From positions 1 through 64,000 of the forward strand of contig MPUH01000275.1 in NCBI GenBank assembly GCA_001970955.1: a stretch of 64,000 nucleotides of DNA, given 5' to 3'. The translations under genes were made by a program, and so were the position numbers. The notes below the pieces were generated by a model. The model was not told the origin of the DNA. It searched no databases and saw only the letters and a program-made list of their open reading frames with translations. Source of the stretch: Stentor coeruleus (Eukaryota > Ciliophora > Heterotrichea > Heterotrichida > Stentoridae). This document shows, one piece after another, positions 9,065 through 21,015 of this stretch; position 1 is the stretch's first letter; each line of letters starts with the position of its first letter.

Positions 9065-10369
9065 TTATTGATTAAGTAAAGAAAAAAACTTCACTTGTCT
9101 AGTTTTTTTCACCGAACAAGACCCTTTCAACTTTCCATTCGGCGACAACACCCTATTAGTAAATTCTAAAGGGGTGTTCAAAGTTATAAAAATTCTACCA
9201 CTTTTTTCAGGCAACGCTCTAGCTTTAATCGTCTTCAAATCTAATTTCCTTAATTCTAAATGATTTATCCTTTTATGTTCAGTTCTCTCTCTAAAAAACG
9301 ACGAATAAAGTTTTTTCTCTATTTTCACAATTTTTTCTGGCTTTGAAAACGACCTCGCAGCAGGAGTTTGTGGCATAAAAATATCTTCAAGAGCTTTAGT
9401 CCTCATATTCCTCAATGTTGATTTTATTTTATTTTTAACATTTATAAGACTTATCGATTCTTCAGTTTTAACTTTTAACATAAAATCTTTAACAGTAATA
9501 GCATAAAGTTCTCCTGTTGTAGAATAACATGTACAATTGTATTCCCTTGGGATTTCTTCAATGACTTCAGAATCCCCAAACATTTCCCCTTTAGTCAAAA
9601 TAGCGACTTTCATGTTGATTTTTTGTTGATCGCCAGCTAAGACGACTTTTTTGCTTATTTCGAACTCTCCATTTTTTACAATATAGACATGAGTTGGATA
9701 AGACCCTATAGAATAAACAACATTTTTTCTGTTGTAAGTCTGAGGTTTAAAATAATAATATAAAGACTCAAGGTTTTTCTTATACCAAGAACGGAAAATA
9801 GGGATTTCTTTAAGGAATTCGACGAAATCTGCAATTTTTTTCTCAGCTATTTTCCCGATAATCCGTAAATAATCTTCTTTTATTAATACAGCCATATGAC
9901 AATCTGTAAGACAAGTTACTGTAGCATTTCTTGGATGATCTTTTAATAAAGCTAAATCTCCAAATGCATTTCCTGTTCCTAAAGTTGCCACAGAAGTAAA
10001 TATAAAAGGGTCTTCTGAGTTTGAAGGGACTTGGACATCTACTTTTCCATCAAGGATTATGTAGAATTTGTTTCCCATGTCCCCGAATTTAAAGACAATC
10101 TATGTTAATTTTACGTGATCTTTGAGAAAAAATTCATATTTCATTGATTGACACGATTGGTAATGAATACTTTCTAAGTTTTCAGATGGCCCTGTTGTGA
10201 AAAAGGACACTTTGCTTGTAAAAAGCTTGATCATGTTGATTTCTTGAGATCTACGTTGGGATGGGAGGATTTTTAAGTACCGGATTAGTGTAGAAAGACA
10301 TAAGACGTTAGATTGAGAGTTTTTGGATTTAGCGAGTTTTAGTGAGAGAAGGGATAATACTTCATCCAT
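9065..10369 (-). CDS. Protein with two cyclic-nucleotide-binding domains
   Basis: Two exons (10115-10369 and 9065-10099) joined across a 15-nt intron give 429 residues. Joining restores the strand-turn sequence before MGNKFYIILDGKV, the start of the first cNMP-binding fold. The first phosphate-binding cassette is FGDLALLKDHPRNATV (about 131-146), with the conserved Arg. The second is FGDSEVIEEIPREYNC (about 259-274). Two tandem domains resemble the PKA regulatory subunit and PKG, but no kinase domain or clear PKA-R docking or inhibitor segment is visible. The C-terminal 130 residues are basic and unrecognised. The 5' end, including the ATG, lies in a 119-nt tandem duplication. Confidence 0.82.
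10100..10114 (-). other. 15-nt intron in the cNMP-binding gene
   Basis: Sense sequence GTAAAATTAACATAG. It starts GT, ends TAG and has A at position 10. Removing it joins the frame across the start of the first cNMP domain. Confidence 0.93.
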
Positions 10370-10577
10370 TTTGTGTAAATGTCAAGATTTTAATAGAGAA
10401 AAAAGATTGGTGAAAGTTTTAAATGTGAAATTTGGTTAGGGTGTAGAGATAAAATAGGATGTGAGAGAAGGGATAATACTTCATCCATTTTGTGTAAATG
10501 TCAAGATTTTAATAGAGAAAAAAGTTTGGTGAAAGTTTTAAATGTGAAATTTGGTTAGGGTGTAGAGACAAAATAGG
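10342..10577. repeat. Tandem direct duplication, 119-nt period, over a gene start
   Basis: Positions 10342-10458 recur at 10461-10577 with two mismatches. The unit covers the ATG and upstream region of the cNMP-binding gene. The two mismatches could be allelic, which would fit an uncollapsed assembly overlap, or could mark a real duplication. Confidence 0.88.
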
Positions 10578-10930
10578 GTAAAAGGAATTATTGGAATTTA
10601 TAAGATTGGAAAAGTGCTAAAATATGATTGATTTGGGAAATAAAAATAGAAGGAAATCGACTTGTCATGAGTTTTATGTACAAAATATTAAAAATATTTA
10701 GAATATTGGGTATAATACCAGTCTTGTTAGTGTTAATATAATGACTTAGTTGATTATCGTTGTAAAATACTTAGATTATTAGATCTATTAATATAACTTA
10801 ACCTTTATGTATTTTCATCAGTCTATATTTTCTAATTATTTTATAACAAAAATTATAAATTCATTCAGTTAAAGTAATAGTAATTAAATAAATTTTCTAC
10901 TCATATCTAATCTAAACAGAAAACTTATAA

Positions 10931-11127
10931 ATGGATAAACCTGTGGAATATAATATTTTCTTATACGAACAAGTGAGTTGGTGTGATGATTTTTCCTAAG
11001 ATAAGTCTTCTCTATAACAAACCACCCCAAGAATTGAAATCATGATTGAATTACCTGACAGACTACAATAAGATGAGATGTCTGGGAAAAAATAACCAAA
11101 GTTTGAAATAAAGAATGTATAAAGTAT
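10931..11127 (+). pseudogene. Possible relic of a gene start
   Basis: An ATG in the context tataaATGG, like that of real genes here, opens 22 codons (MDKPVEYNIFLYEQVSWCDDFS) before a TAA. The same frame then stays protein-like for about 45 more codons, interrupted only by TAA codons. Beyond about 11130 the composition is indistinguishable from random AT-rich DNA. It is weakly supported: the number of TAA codons is close to what base composition alone predicts. Confidence 0.25.
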
Positions 11128-11429
11128 AAAGACAATAGACAATAGACAATTTTTTTTTAACTCCCTCTAACTGTATTACTCAAAGTTAATATGTTTAGCT
11201 AACCTCCAAAAAAAAAATCAGTTACAATTTTATTATTATATTATCATTGATTACTGTATACATTTAAACTATAAACAGCAATAAAGTCTATTTCACACAT
11301 AATTGGTTATATAATAGATTATTCTGCTTTTTTTATGATTATCAGTTTAGGAATCAATAGTATTTTATTATGTATTACCTCTTTATAGAATTTAAAGAAA
11401 ATTGATTCAAATGATTTTTGGAAAAAACT

Positions 11430-11672
11430 TAAGGACTTATTCTAGAGAAATCTTACAAGGAGACAAGCTTGAAAGTTCATAATTTTGATATATCGCTAAA
11501 GAAGTTTGGAAAAATAAAAGAAATCATATTAAACTAGGATTGCTTTTATAAAGTTTATATTAAATCTCAAAAGCCAAGTATCAGCAAACTCTTTACTTAA
11601 ACAAATTGGGAAAATAAAAACTAAATCAAATCATAATAAAAATTGCAAGGAAGATATTTAATAGAATTATGA
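11430..11672 (+). pseudogene. Possible coding relic
   Basis: One plus-strand frame gives about 80 mostly hydrophilic codons, with protein-like stretches such as KSYKETSLKVHNFDISLKKF, broken by TAG and several TAA codons and ended by TGA. No family is recognised. It could be chance in AT-rich sequence, and is reported because it lies in an otherwise empty interval. Confidence 0.2.
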
Positions 11673-12209
11673 TAAAAAAAAAATTTTTTGTTTAAAAAGA
11701 AGATTTTGAAAATATGCATTTAAATTAAGCCTGGAGGTTGAATAATTCACTAAGTTATTAATATAAGCTAATAGGATAACAAGATTGTGGTTTCCTAAGA
11801 TTCTTACATCTTTTACCACTATTAAAACTAGAGACTAGGACATAAAAGGAAATTTTGATAAATACAGTCCTTTATAATGCTTGCAATAAGCTTTATCAAA
11901 CTAAATGTCTAAATCAAACTTGATTTAGTTTGTCTGTCCTTTTTTTTTAAATTCTTATATTCAATAGATTTCAAAAGTAAAGCAAAACATATCTTAAAAC
12001 TGAAACTCTTCGTCACAAAATTTATGATTTTTTTTATAATTTCAATTAATACCACATATCAAAAATATCCTTTTCTCATTTCCTATGATTTATTAAGAAA
12101 AATCTAATCAATCTGATTACTTTAAATTCACTTCTGAATAACTACATAATTATGGCTTTCACATATATTCAGTAATTCTTATAATATTTATTACTTTAAT
12201 AGCCTCATA

Positions 12210-15200
12210 ATGATGACGAAACACATTTTCAAAGTTATTTCCGAGCTGTATCCTTTTAAAAACAGTGATCGTCTCCCTGGAAAAGACAAAAAAGCTTGGA
12301 TCATTTTCATTCACATTATAAGATCATTCCAGAGGTTAAGAATGATATGGCAATCAAATCCTAAAATATTAAATTGGGAAAAATATAAAGTTTATTGGTA
12401 TTACTTATCATACTTGAGTATTGAAGAACTTTTTGCTGATCTAAATTCATTATTTGGATTTTTTATCCTATCATCAATATTGCTAGCAATAAGCTTATTA
12501 TTTATAGTAATATTTACAGTTTATGTGCTTAAAAACAAATCCCAAAGCATTTTTATACAGAAATCCCTTAAATTTATTTTTGATCTTTTTACTGGAGTAA
12601 TGTTTATCCCTATTATGCTTATAAACTCATTAGTTATAAAATATTCATATAAAGATATTAATGAGGAAATAACAGAATGTATTGGGAATCAAAGCGCAAA
12701 AACTCTATCTTTAGGGTATTTTGGTATTGGATTTGGTCTTTTTGGGTTTATTTATTTATTGGTTTTAACTTACGCTAAAGAAGGTTTTTGTTATGAAATA
12801 AGACATTGTTTTTATAAAAATAATCTTGAATCTAAAGCTTTACCTGATTTAAATATACAAGACCAGATGTTTACTGTTTTGATTGTAGTTGTTTATGTTT
12901 TTACTAAAGATGAGCAATATGAGTTTTACTTAGGGTTTTCTGTGATAGTTTATTTATATTTAGCTTTTAAGTATGTGTGGAACTTACCATATTATACGGA
13001 TTTTATGAATTTCTGTCATGCGTTAGTTCAATTTGAAGCTTTTTGCTGTACTGTTTTTTTTTGTATTGGTTTGATTATGAATAACACTACAGTGATACTT
13101 ATCTTAAGTATTTTCATGCAGCCTTTGATTATTCTTTTAGTTTTAGTAGGCATTGAATATCGTAAATCTAAAATTGCTAAACCAACTTCTCACTATTTCG
13201 GCTCTCTTTCGTGTTTTGAACTTGCATGTCGGAAAAAACTCCTCAAACAACCCCCGAGCGAAAAAGTTTGCAAATACCTCAAAGAATATTTCAACAAAAA
13301 TAATTCTAAACTTTCACTAGTCTTCCTAGCCTATCACTGTTCTTATAAACTCCTCCAAAACCGTCAAGCTTTACTCCATATATCCCATACCTCATACACA
13401 GGTTCTGATATTTTTTACAACTTTCAAGTCTATAAATGTCAAAAATATCTCGAATCTTTAAATTATCCTTTTTCTGAAGGTCTCAAGTTATCAGTTTTCC
13501 TTAAGAAATTCGAAAAAATCAAAAACCTTGAATTTGAACTTTTTACTGAACTTATCGGTTTATGTGACTGTTTCCAAAGTGCATCTCCATCATTATATTC
13601 TTTAAAAAATCATATATCCAAATTCATAAAATTTGGCATTAAAACAAAATCTTACTATAAAAAAATCCTCATTAAATACCCAAATTCTGAACTCTTAAAT
13701 GAAATGTTTGGATCACTTCTAAGCATGTTAGGTAAATATGAAAGAGGTAAAAAACTTCTAAGCCGGGCAAGTATTTTTCATGAAAAAACCATGAAGAGAA
13801 ACAAAATTCTTAATATTTTCTCAGACAAAAACGCATATGTCATGATTGTATCAGGAAATAAAGAAAACTTTGGTAAAATATCGTATATTTCCAAGAGTTT
13901 AAGTTCGTTTTTGTCTATAAAACTTGAAGATTGCAACAATTATAGTTTGAATGATTTCATTCCTGAACAGTTTTGCCATTTTCACAATAAAAGCATGATG
14001 AGATTTATTGAGAATTTTGATAATGATAGACTTTTTCGAAGCTTTTCTTTATGCATGAAAAATAGTAAAGGGTTTTTGGTTGAATGTTTTTTGAATTTAG
14101 ATTGTATTGGCTATAGTGCAAATATAAGTTTTATTACTGCTATTAATCCTATAATAAGTCAAGGTAGAGAAATTGCTCTTTTAAATTGTAATGGAGAAAT
14201 ACTTAATTACAGTGAGAATTTTCCTGCATATTTAAATGAATATTCACATATTCATCAAAGGAATAATATTGAAAAATATAAAAGCGAACAATATAATAAA
14301 GAATCAATTAAAGGATATAATATTTTGAGCTTTTTTAAAAGTTTGACTTTAGAGCAATTATATAGTTGTATGCCTTTTTTCTGTTATGTGTATTCATTAC
14401 AAGAAAAACAACAGATTAAAATTGCTTTATTGTTACAAATCAAAGTTATAGGCTCAATGAATATTTATGTTTTGTATTTAGTTACTGATATTATTGCTAT
14501 AAATAATTTAGAAGCAGAAGTTTTAAAAAAAGTTAATAAAAAAAAACTCACTTGGATTTTGAACCTTGAAAGCACAGGGGAGACTGAATGTGAAAATNCT
14601 CAATGAATATTTATGTTTTGTATTTAGTTACTGATATTATTGCTATAAATAATTTAGAAGCAGAAGTTTTAAAAAAAGATAATAAAAAAAAACTCACTTG
14701 GATTTTGAACCTTGAAAGCACAGGGGAGACTGAATGTGAAAATGATGTGTTTTCAGAAGAAAATTTAAAAAAAGGAAGCACACAAAGGAAAAGTATTGTT
14801 ATGGAAAAAAGTCAAGAACCGGTTTATAATGTTTTACAAATTGAGTATATAAAAAAAACTACAAAAATTGTTAGGACTATTAAAAGCTTGAAAATATTTA
14901 CGTTATTATCTGTAATTTTTATGTAGTTTCTAGCTATTATTGCTTCAAATGTTATTATTTTAGTTGAAGTTTCTAAGGAAGTGCAGCATTCTTATTATTT
15001 AGAAAATGTAGTTTTTTTGGGTAAAGTGAATTACTGCTTGTCGTATATAGGATTTTTAGCACGTAGTTTGCATTTAAGTAAAGTTTTTAATCAAGAACTT
15101 CCCTTTCAGCCTGAAGACTTATCATATTATTCCTCACAACTTCCTGAACTTCATGATTTTTTACTTAAAGGCACTGACTGGTCGTATTGGAAATCTTCGT

Positions 15201-16507
15201 TTGTTGTTGAAAAAAATGTCCTCCCTGTCTATCAAAGTTTATTAAACCCTAAAATCGAATGGAATAACCTTGCTGACCTGCTTTCAGACACTTATATAAA
15301 TGTAATATCAAGTCAGGTAAACAGATTTCTAAACAATATTTCAAATGAAACATTATTTCCTCTTATTTATAATTCTTTGCACATCTCAATGAATTATCTT
15401 CAAAATTCCTTTACTAGTTTGATTTTATCTGAAAAAGCCCGCTTATCTTCATTATCCACAAATTTTTATTATTTTTTTCTAGTTGGAGTTTGTCTTATTG
15501 CAATTTTCGGACTATTATCTTTTATTGTTATATGCCCTTTACATAAATATCTTAGTGAAATATGGAATGAATTGTATAAAACTACAGTTTTACATTCTTT
15601 TGCTATTAGGACAAAAGTTAATAATCGTGTGGAAAAGTTTTTTCATATAGATGAGTATTTTATGTTAGATGATTTAGATATTGTGAAAAAAACACATTTT
15701 TCTCATTTGTGGCATTATACAGCTAGACTGTTTATTTTAGTAGGACTGGGATTAGGACTTTATTTTATCTCAATGTTTGTGTTTTATTCTTCAATTGAAG
15801 AGTATATGAAAAGCAAAATTGATCTTGCAGATGCTATGAACGTCAGACGTGCTAGAATATCCCAGAGAACTATGTTTGCTATTGAAATATTCGCTGATTA
15901 TAATGGATATGGTTTTGGGGATATGTATGGGGCTAACATTTTTCCAGACTCAGAAACATCTTTTAATCAACTAATCATCATCATAGCAAACTCTAGAAGA
16001 AATCTTTTCAAATTCAGCACACAGAAAATATTAACAAATAGTGTATGGACAGAGACATACGATATAATTCCTTCAGAAAATGAAACTTTACATTATGGAA
16101 TAATAAGTGGGACATTTGAAATGAAAATAGAAGCTCAATATTTATCAAAAGTCTATAAAAACTGTAATTTTACTTGCTTTCAAAAAATCTATAAAGAATC
16201 GAAAATTTTGATGACATATTTTATTTCCTCATTACAAAGAGTAGATTCTTCACCAAATTATTATATTGTGTCCATGTTCAAATCATTAGTCATATTCACA
16301 ATTCTTAGTCTTTTTATTTTATTGCTCTTAGTAGTTTGTTATATATTTCCGTATTTATCTAATGAGCAGAAAATGGTTCAACATATACAAAAAATATTAA
16401 CAGAAATCCTTATAGATCGTCGGACTTTTAATACCAGATTTAGTTCTGCGAGGTTTTCAGAAGAAAATTTGCTGATGATTGAGGAACTTCATGTATTTCA
16501 AAAATAG
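12210..16507 (+). CDS. TmcB-like multi-membrane protein with PAS-like domain
   Basis: Dropping one copy of a duplication at a gap (14453-14743) and a 15-nt intron leaves 4137 nt, exactly 1379 codons. The N-terminal third has about eight membrane helices (residues 85-330). A soluble region with helical repeats follows. Near residue 540 comes a PAS-like segment (NAYVMIVSGNKENFGKISYI ... LNDFIPEQF) typical of the tiny-macrocysts (TmcB) family, which is greatly expanded in ciliates. Further membrane helices lie in the C-terminal half, ending in a helix and a charged tail. The biochemical role is unknown; a sensory function is inferred from PAS plus membrane segments. The plus-strand ATG at 12210 is the first after a long AT-rich spacer. 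Confidence 0.7.
14453..14743. repeat. Duplicated sequence flanking a single-N assembly gap
   Basis: Positions 14453-14597 are repeated at 14599-14743 on the other side of one N (14598), with one mismatch (gttaat versus gataat). Removing 146 nt joins the TmcB-like reading frame exactly. This is a scaffold join whose overlap was not collapsed. Confidence 0.93.
14912..14926 (+). other. 15-nt intron in the TmcB-like gene
   Basis: Sequence GTAATTTTTATGTAG, with GT, terminal TAG and A at position 10. It joins TLLS to FLAII inside a hydrophobic segment and opens the downstream frame to 16507. Confidence 0.92.
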
Positions 16508-16617
16508 TTTTATATTTAGTTTAAGATAATATATTTGAGCTTAGTATGTCATATAGATGAATTAGTATATATTGAGAATAAAGTTAAATTAGCTTATTTA
16601 TGTAAACTTATTTAAAT

Positions 16618-17613
16618 ATGAATGGTTCCTCAAAACCCCGGCTTTACAGTGACGTCAACTTCGATAAATCCCAAGAAGAGATGGATTTGTCATCTGTCCA
16701 TATCACTTGGGGTAAACAAGAAATTTACGAAATTCTTCGAAAACTAGGCCGCGGGAAATATTCAGACGTATACGAAGGTCTAAACATGTCCACACAAGAT
16801 AAAATCGTCATAAAAATCCTCAAACCCATTAAACGTTCCAAAATCCTCAGGGAAATAAAAACAATGCGAACTTTAGAATCATATCCCAACATCCCAAAAC
16901 TTTTTGACATAATCAAAGATAACAATACCAAAACCGCAGCACTTATTATGGAACATTGTAAAAGTCAAGATATGATTTCCTTATTTTCGAAACTTGATGA
17001 AAATGACATAAAATTCTATTTATATGAAATTCTTAAAACACTTGATTTTGCTCATTCTAAAGGAATAATGCATAGGGATATAAAACCAAGTAATATTCTT
17101 ATTAATCATCAAAAGAAATCTTTAAAAATAATTGATTGGGGTCTTGCTGATTTTTATTTACCAGATACACCTTATAATGTAAAAGTAGCTTCAAGATATT
17201 ATAAAGCTCCTGAACTACTTGTGAATTATCAATATTATGATTATTCTGTTGATATGTGGAGTTTTGGTGTTATATTTGCTGGGGTTATATTTAAGAAAAA
17301 CCCATTTTTCCATGGACATGATAATTATGACCAATTGGTTAAGATTGTTAGGGTTTTAGGAACTGAGAATTTTTTTGAGTATATAGAAAAGTATGATATT
17401 TCACTTGATGAAAGGTATGAAGACTTGAAAATGCATTATAATCCTAAAGCTTGGGCGAAGATGGTTACTGATGAGATGAAATTTGCTAGTGATGAAGCTT
17501 TAAATTTGTTAAACAAGATTTTAGTTTTTGATCATGGAGAGAGATTATTACCTTCAGAAGCAATGCAGCATCAGTATTTTGACTCGGTAAGAGAAAATAA
17601 AGAAAAAATTTAG
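16618..17613 (+). CDS. CK2A: Casein kinase 2 catalytic subunit alpha
   Basis: A complete 331-residue kinase. The N-terminal SDVNFDKSQEEMD and WGKQEIYEILRKLGRGKYSD match the CK2-alpha start and its Gly-rich loop (43-50). KILKPIKRSKILREIK is the basic cluster after the catalytic Lys (67). The catalytic loop is HRDIKPSNIL (152-161). The metal-binding motif is DWG (173-175), the CK2 variant of DFG. The C-terminal lobe ends with a typical ERLLPSEAMQHQYFD block. CK2 is a constitutively active Ser/Thr kinase acting on acidic sites, normally as a tetramer with beta subunits. No intron and no missing catalytic residue. Confidence 0.95.
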   Translation: MNGSSKPRLYSDVNFDKSQEEMDLSSVHITWGKQEIYEILRKLGRGKYSDVYEGLNMSTQDKIVIKILKPIKRSKILREIKTMRTLESYPNIPKLFDIIKDNNTKTAALIMEHCKSQDMISLFSKLDENDIKFYLYEILKTLDFAHSKGIMHRDIKPSNILINHQKKSLKIIDWGLADFYLPDTPYNVKVASRYYKAPELLVNYQYYDYSVDMWSFGVIFAGVIFKKNPFFHGHDNYDQLVKIVRVLGTENFFEYIEKYDISLDERYEDLKMHYNPKAWAKMVTDEMKFASDEALNLLNKILVFDHGERLLPSEAMQHQYFDSVRENKEKI

Positions 17614-17683
17614 GTAGTTTAGATTATCATTAATATATAAAAATCAATGATATTAATATCTTATAATAATGATCTATTAAAAA

Positions 17684-18100
17684 TTAGTGGTTATGATATT
17701 GAAGGAAATGTTCTTTAGCTTCACTCCTCTTAATACAATAATCAGTAGAGCAATGTTCACAGGAATAAATTAAATTTTTTTTTTCAGCTAAAGTCTGTCC
17801 AGGAACAATTCTAAAGAACAAGGATTTTCCAGTTGTCTTATTTTCAATACAAAGGCGAGTAGGATTATATCGATTGTTCTCATATAGTATCAAATCAGCA
17901 GGGTAGCTACCATTAACAGTTTCAAGAGCTCGTTTGATTCTTATAAAAAGATCTGCACTTTGTCGAGCATTATATCCCAGCTGGTCACATAGTGTGAAAA
18001 ATTCCTGGCTTATATAATGGAGGGATTCTGGATCATGGCCTAAAGCTTGTAATTTTTGAAGCAGCATAGGGCTGCTTCCAGATAAAAACTCCATATTCAT
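17684..18100 (-). CDS. Small protein with C-terminal C2H2-like finger
   Basis: A 138-residue protein not recognised as a known family. The N-terminal two-thirds is a mixed helix/strand globular segment (AAs 1-105). The end reads CEHCSTDYC...AKEHFLQYHNH, a Cx2C pair followed by two His spaced like a C2H2 zinc finger. The gene lies convergent to CK2-alpha and 45 nt upstream of the next minus-strand gene's stop. Two Met residues at positions 1 and 3 make the exact start ambiguous. Function unknown. Confidence 0.6.
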   Translation of the reverse strand: MNMEFLSGSSPMLLQKLQALGHDPESLHYISQEFFTLCDQLGYNARQSADLFIRIKRALETVNGSYPADLILYENNRYNPTRLCIENKTTGKSLFFRIVPGQTLAEKKNLIYSCEHCSTDYCIKRSEAKEHFLQYHNH

Positions 18101-18145
18101 ATTACTAACGCCAAACAGGCCCTTAAGATTATTTCAAATATTTTA

Positions 18146-18676
18146 TTAATGGAAATTAAATGTATCAGCTTTTAGAGCTTTTTTTACTAGGAACGAACCT
18201 TTGCGTAGTGATGATTTTTCAGGTAATGGAGAATATCTCATTGAACTTCTGAAATTTTTTGTCATAGACTTGCAGATTTTTCTTGATGGATTAGGTGAAA
18301 GTTCAGGAAGAAACAATGTTGGTTTTATGTTTACAAAGCTCAGATTAATGAATTTTGGGGTTTTTGATACATATTTTGATGATGATAAATCTAATAGTGG
18401 TGGAAGGTCAAAGTCGGTATTAGTTTCCATATCTTTTTGATCAAGTTTTTCAATAGAACTGATATTTTTACACTCATTTGAAAGGGTTTTCGCATTAAAA
18501 GGTGAATCGTTTCTTATATTGAAGAATTTCAGATCATCTGGTTTATTTCTTGGAAGTATATCCTTTTCGATAATTATAGGATTTATGATAGGACTCCAGT
18601 TTATTGTAGCTTGTCTTCTTTTGGTGTTTTTTGACAGTTTTTTAATACCTTTGAAGTTGTTTTTCATTATAATCAT
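18146..18676 (-). CDS. Hypothetical basic, disordered protein
   Basis: 176 residues, rich in Lys, Ser, Asn and Pro, without predicted globular domains, membrane segments or known motifs. Short clusters such as RRQATINWSPI and PSRKICKSMTKNFRSSMRYS look like phosphorylation-prone linear regions. It is accepted as real because of length and codon use similar to its neighbours. The start could be the first ATG or one of two later ones. Function unknown. Confidence 0.5.
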   Translation of the reverse strand: MIIMKNNFKGIKKLSKNTKRRQATINWSPIINPIIIEKDILPRNKPDDLKFFNIRNDSPFNAKTLSNECKNISSIEKLDQKDMETNTDFDLPPLLDLSSSKYVSKTPKFINLSFVNIKPTLFLPELSPNPSRKICKSMTKNFRSSMRYSPLPEKSSLRKGSFLVKKALKADTFNFH

Positions 18677-19090
18677 AATTTTCTTATGGATACTTGATTG
18701 GAAACATGAGAATGATTAAATTATGGGAAAGATGTTATTTTTGTCATAGTAATTTAATGTAAGTTTATAGTTTACAGAATTTGAAATTAAAGTTTATAAA
18801 TGTTTATTTAAAGCTTTAAGACTAAGAGATTTGTGTATCTTGAATTTATTATATGTAGAAGGATTAATTTGGGATAAAGGTTTTGAATATTCCTGTTTGG
18901 TATATGGGAAATAAAATATATGTTTGATAAACTTTGATATTTTAAGAAATAAACTTTGGGTAAGAATATTAGGTTACAATTTTCGGATTTTATCGAGGTG
19001 CAATCTATAAATGTTTTCGATATCCTTTCTTAGGATACTGAAAAGTCGGTTTCTTATCATTTCGCTTCAGTAAATATTATAGTAATAAAA
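18677..19090. promoter_or_regulatory. Divergent intergenic region
   Basis: This 414-nt spacer separates the start of a minus-strand gene and the start of the kinesin gene. The plus strand is G/T-rich and C-poor across most of it, then gains C in the last 80 nt before the kinesin ATG, as at other divergent starts here. No gene or named element seen. Confidence 0.4.
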
Positions 19091-20863
19091 ATGATTCAAA
19101 GGAAAAACACTCCAAGAAGTCATATATCAGGAACAACAGGAACAGATATAGAAATCGGAGAAAGTGTTAGAGTATGTGTACGATCTAGACCCTTAAACGA
19201 GAAAGAAATATCTTCAGGTGACACATCCTGTGTGTCGGTTGTAAACCCGCAGACTCTCCAATTAAACTTAAAATCAGGTAGCAAAAACTTTCGATTCCAT
19301 CAAGTTATGGGAGAAAACTACACCCAAGGGCAAATGTTTTCAGATTCTGGCGTTCATATTTTGCTAGACTCGGTTCTTGATGGATACTCCGGATGTGTAT
19401 TTGCATATGGTCAAACTGGAAGTGGAAAAACATACACAATGGCAGGTGTTGAAGAAAATCTAGGGAAACAAGATTATGTGTCTAATGAAACCGATGGGAT
19501 AATCCCTCGAAGTATAAGCTATATGTGGCAAAACATGACAAGAAGAAAAGAGCAATATTACGTCAAAGCGGCATTTATGGAAATATACAACGAACAGCTT
19601 AGAGATTTACTAAACCCTTCTAGTGGCGTACTTCATTTAAGATGGAATATTAAATCAGGTTTTTATGTTGAAAACATGCTTATTGTTGACTGCACAAATA
19701 TTGATGATTTGATTATGGTACTTCATGAAGGTATCCGTAATAGAAAAACGAGTAGTCATGAATTAAATAAAGATTCTTCAAGATCGCATTCTTTATTATT
19801 AATTCACACAATCAGCGAGGAAAAAAACGAAGATGGTCATTCATTTAAAAAATATGGGAAAATATCTTTTGTTGACCTTGCGGGAAGTGAAAGACTTAAA
19901 GAAAGCAAATCACAAGGGGTTATGATAAAAGAAACTGGGAATATTAATAAAAGTCTTTTTATGCTTGGGAAAGTCATTTCTGCTTTAGGGGATAAAAAAA
20001 AAGTTAAGCCTCATATACCATATAGAGATTCTAAGTTGACGAAATTACTTATGGACTCTCTTGGGGGAACTTCTAAAGCATTGATGATTGCTAATATTTC
20101 ACCAGCTTCTGCATATGTTGAGGAAACTATGAGTACTTTAAACTATGCTACCCGAGCTATGAACATAAAAAACAAGCCAGTGATCCAAGTCGACAACAAA
20201 GAGCAAATAATTTTCAATCTAAAACGAGAAATCCAACTACTCAAACTAGAAAACGAGTACCTCAAAGATCAATTATCAAGAATAAACGGGAGTTTACCTC
20301 CAATGATGGTAGATGTTTCAAGAAGCAGATCATTATCAGCCAAAAGCCAAAACGGAAAATTACCTCCAATAGCAAATCCACCTCATATTCAATCAACAGA
20401 TAATATCCTAGAAGAATACAACTTTGAAATAAAAAGATATAAAGAAGAGAATTTACAGTTAAAATCTAGTAAAGAAATATACGATAAACAAACACATATG
20501 GTTTTAGAAGAAAACCAAGGATTAATCCAGAAATTGAATAATTTAGAACATGTTTTTTCAGGGATCAGTAACACTTCTGATAAAACTGTTAGTCAATATA
20601 CAGTAACAAATGTAAGATTTATTTAGCTACTTAATGAAAACTCAAGTATGAAAAGACAGATTTCTAAAATTGAACAAGATAGAGCATATTCAAGAGGTAG
20701 GGAAGGGGCAAAATCAGCACAAAATGTAAGTGAAGTTGGGGATGCTATGCAATTAAGACAAATGAACACCCAGTTACAAAAACGTATTGAGTTTTTACAG
20801 AAACGTGAAAAGGATCTTTTAGAACACTTGATGAAATTTCAGAAAGAAAAAGGTGTTGCATAA
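19091..20863 (+). CDS. Kinesin, KIF12-like N-terminal motor
   Basis: Two exons (19091-20611 and 20627-20863) give 585 residues. The motor domain spans about residues 24-365, with P-loop GQTGSGKT (107-114), switch I SSRSH (229-233) and switch II DLAGSE (262-267). After the neck come coiled-coil segments to the C-terminus. The stretch LRWNIKSGFYVEN and RNRKTSSHELNKDSSRSHS resembles KIF12/kinesin-12 motors more than other classes. It is probably a plus-end-directed microtubule motor in the cytoplasm or cortex. All ATPase residues are present. The subfamily assignment is from memory of motif similarity and would need a tree. Confidence 0.88.
20612..20626 (+). other. 15-nt intron in the kinesin gene
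   Basis: Sequence GTAAGATTTATTTAG, with GT, TAG and A at position 10. It joins the coiled-coil frame (…YTVTN to LLNENSSM), since the reading otherwise stops inside the intron. Confidence 0.95.
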
Positions 20864-21015
20864 GGGAAGAGTAAAATAATATTATAGATAAATATGATTA
20901 AAAAAAAAAACTTGTATAAAAAAATTATAGTCCAACTTTGAGATGTTGAGATTTTCATATTTTAACTATAAAAAAATGAAATTATAACACAAACTATCAT
21001 TTTATAAACCTAAAA

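Larger units (their letters stand above)
10578..12209. other. Gene-poor AT-rich stretch with two possible coding relics
   Basis: This 1.6-kb interval has no supported gene. A relic beginning ATG at 10931 and another around 11430-11670 read like protein between stops and are listed separately. A perfect 9-bp hairpin with a 2-nt loop lies at 11909-11928 (CTAAATCAA / TTGATTTAG). No tRNA-like or repeat-array structure was seen. Confidence 0.5.

Noticed and set aside
10578-12209. Hidden RNA gene or repeat array in the gene-poor stretch
   Set aside because: No GC-rich tRNA-like fold, TTC-box or repeated unit seen; only a short hairpin at 11909-11928.
20864-21015. Possible telomere repeats or contig end
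   Set aside because: Only A/T runs are present; no repeated telomere-like unit here or at either window edge.
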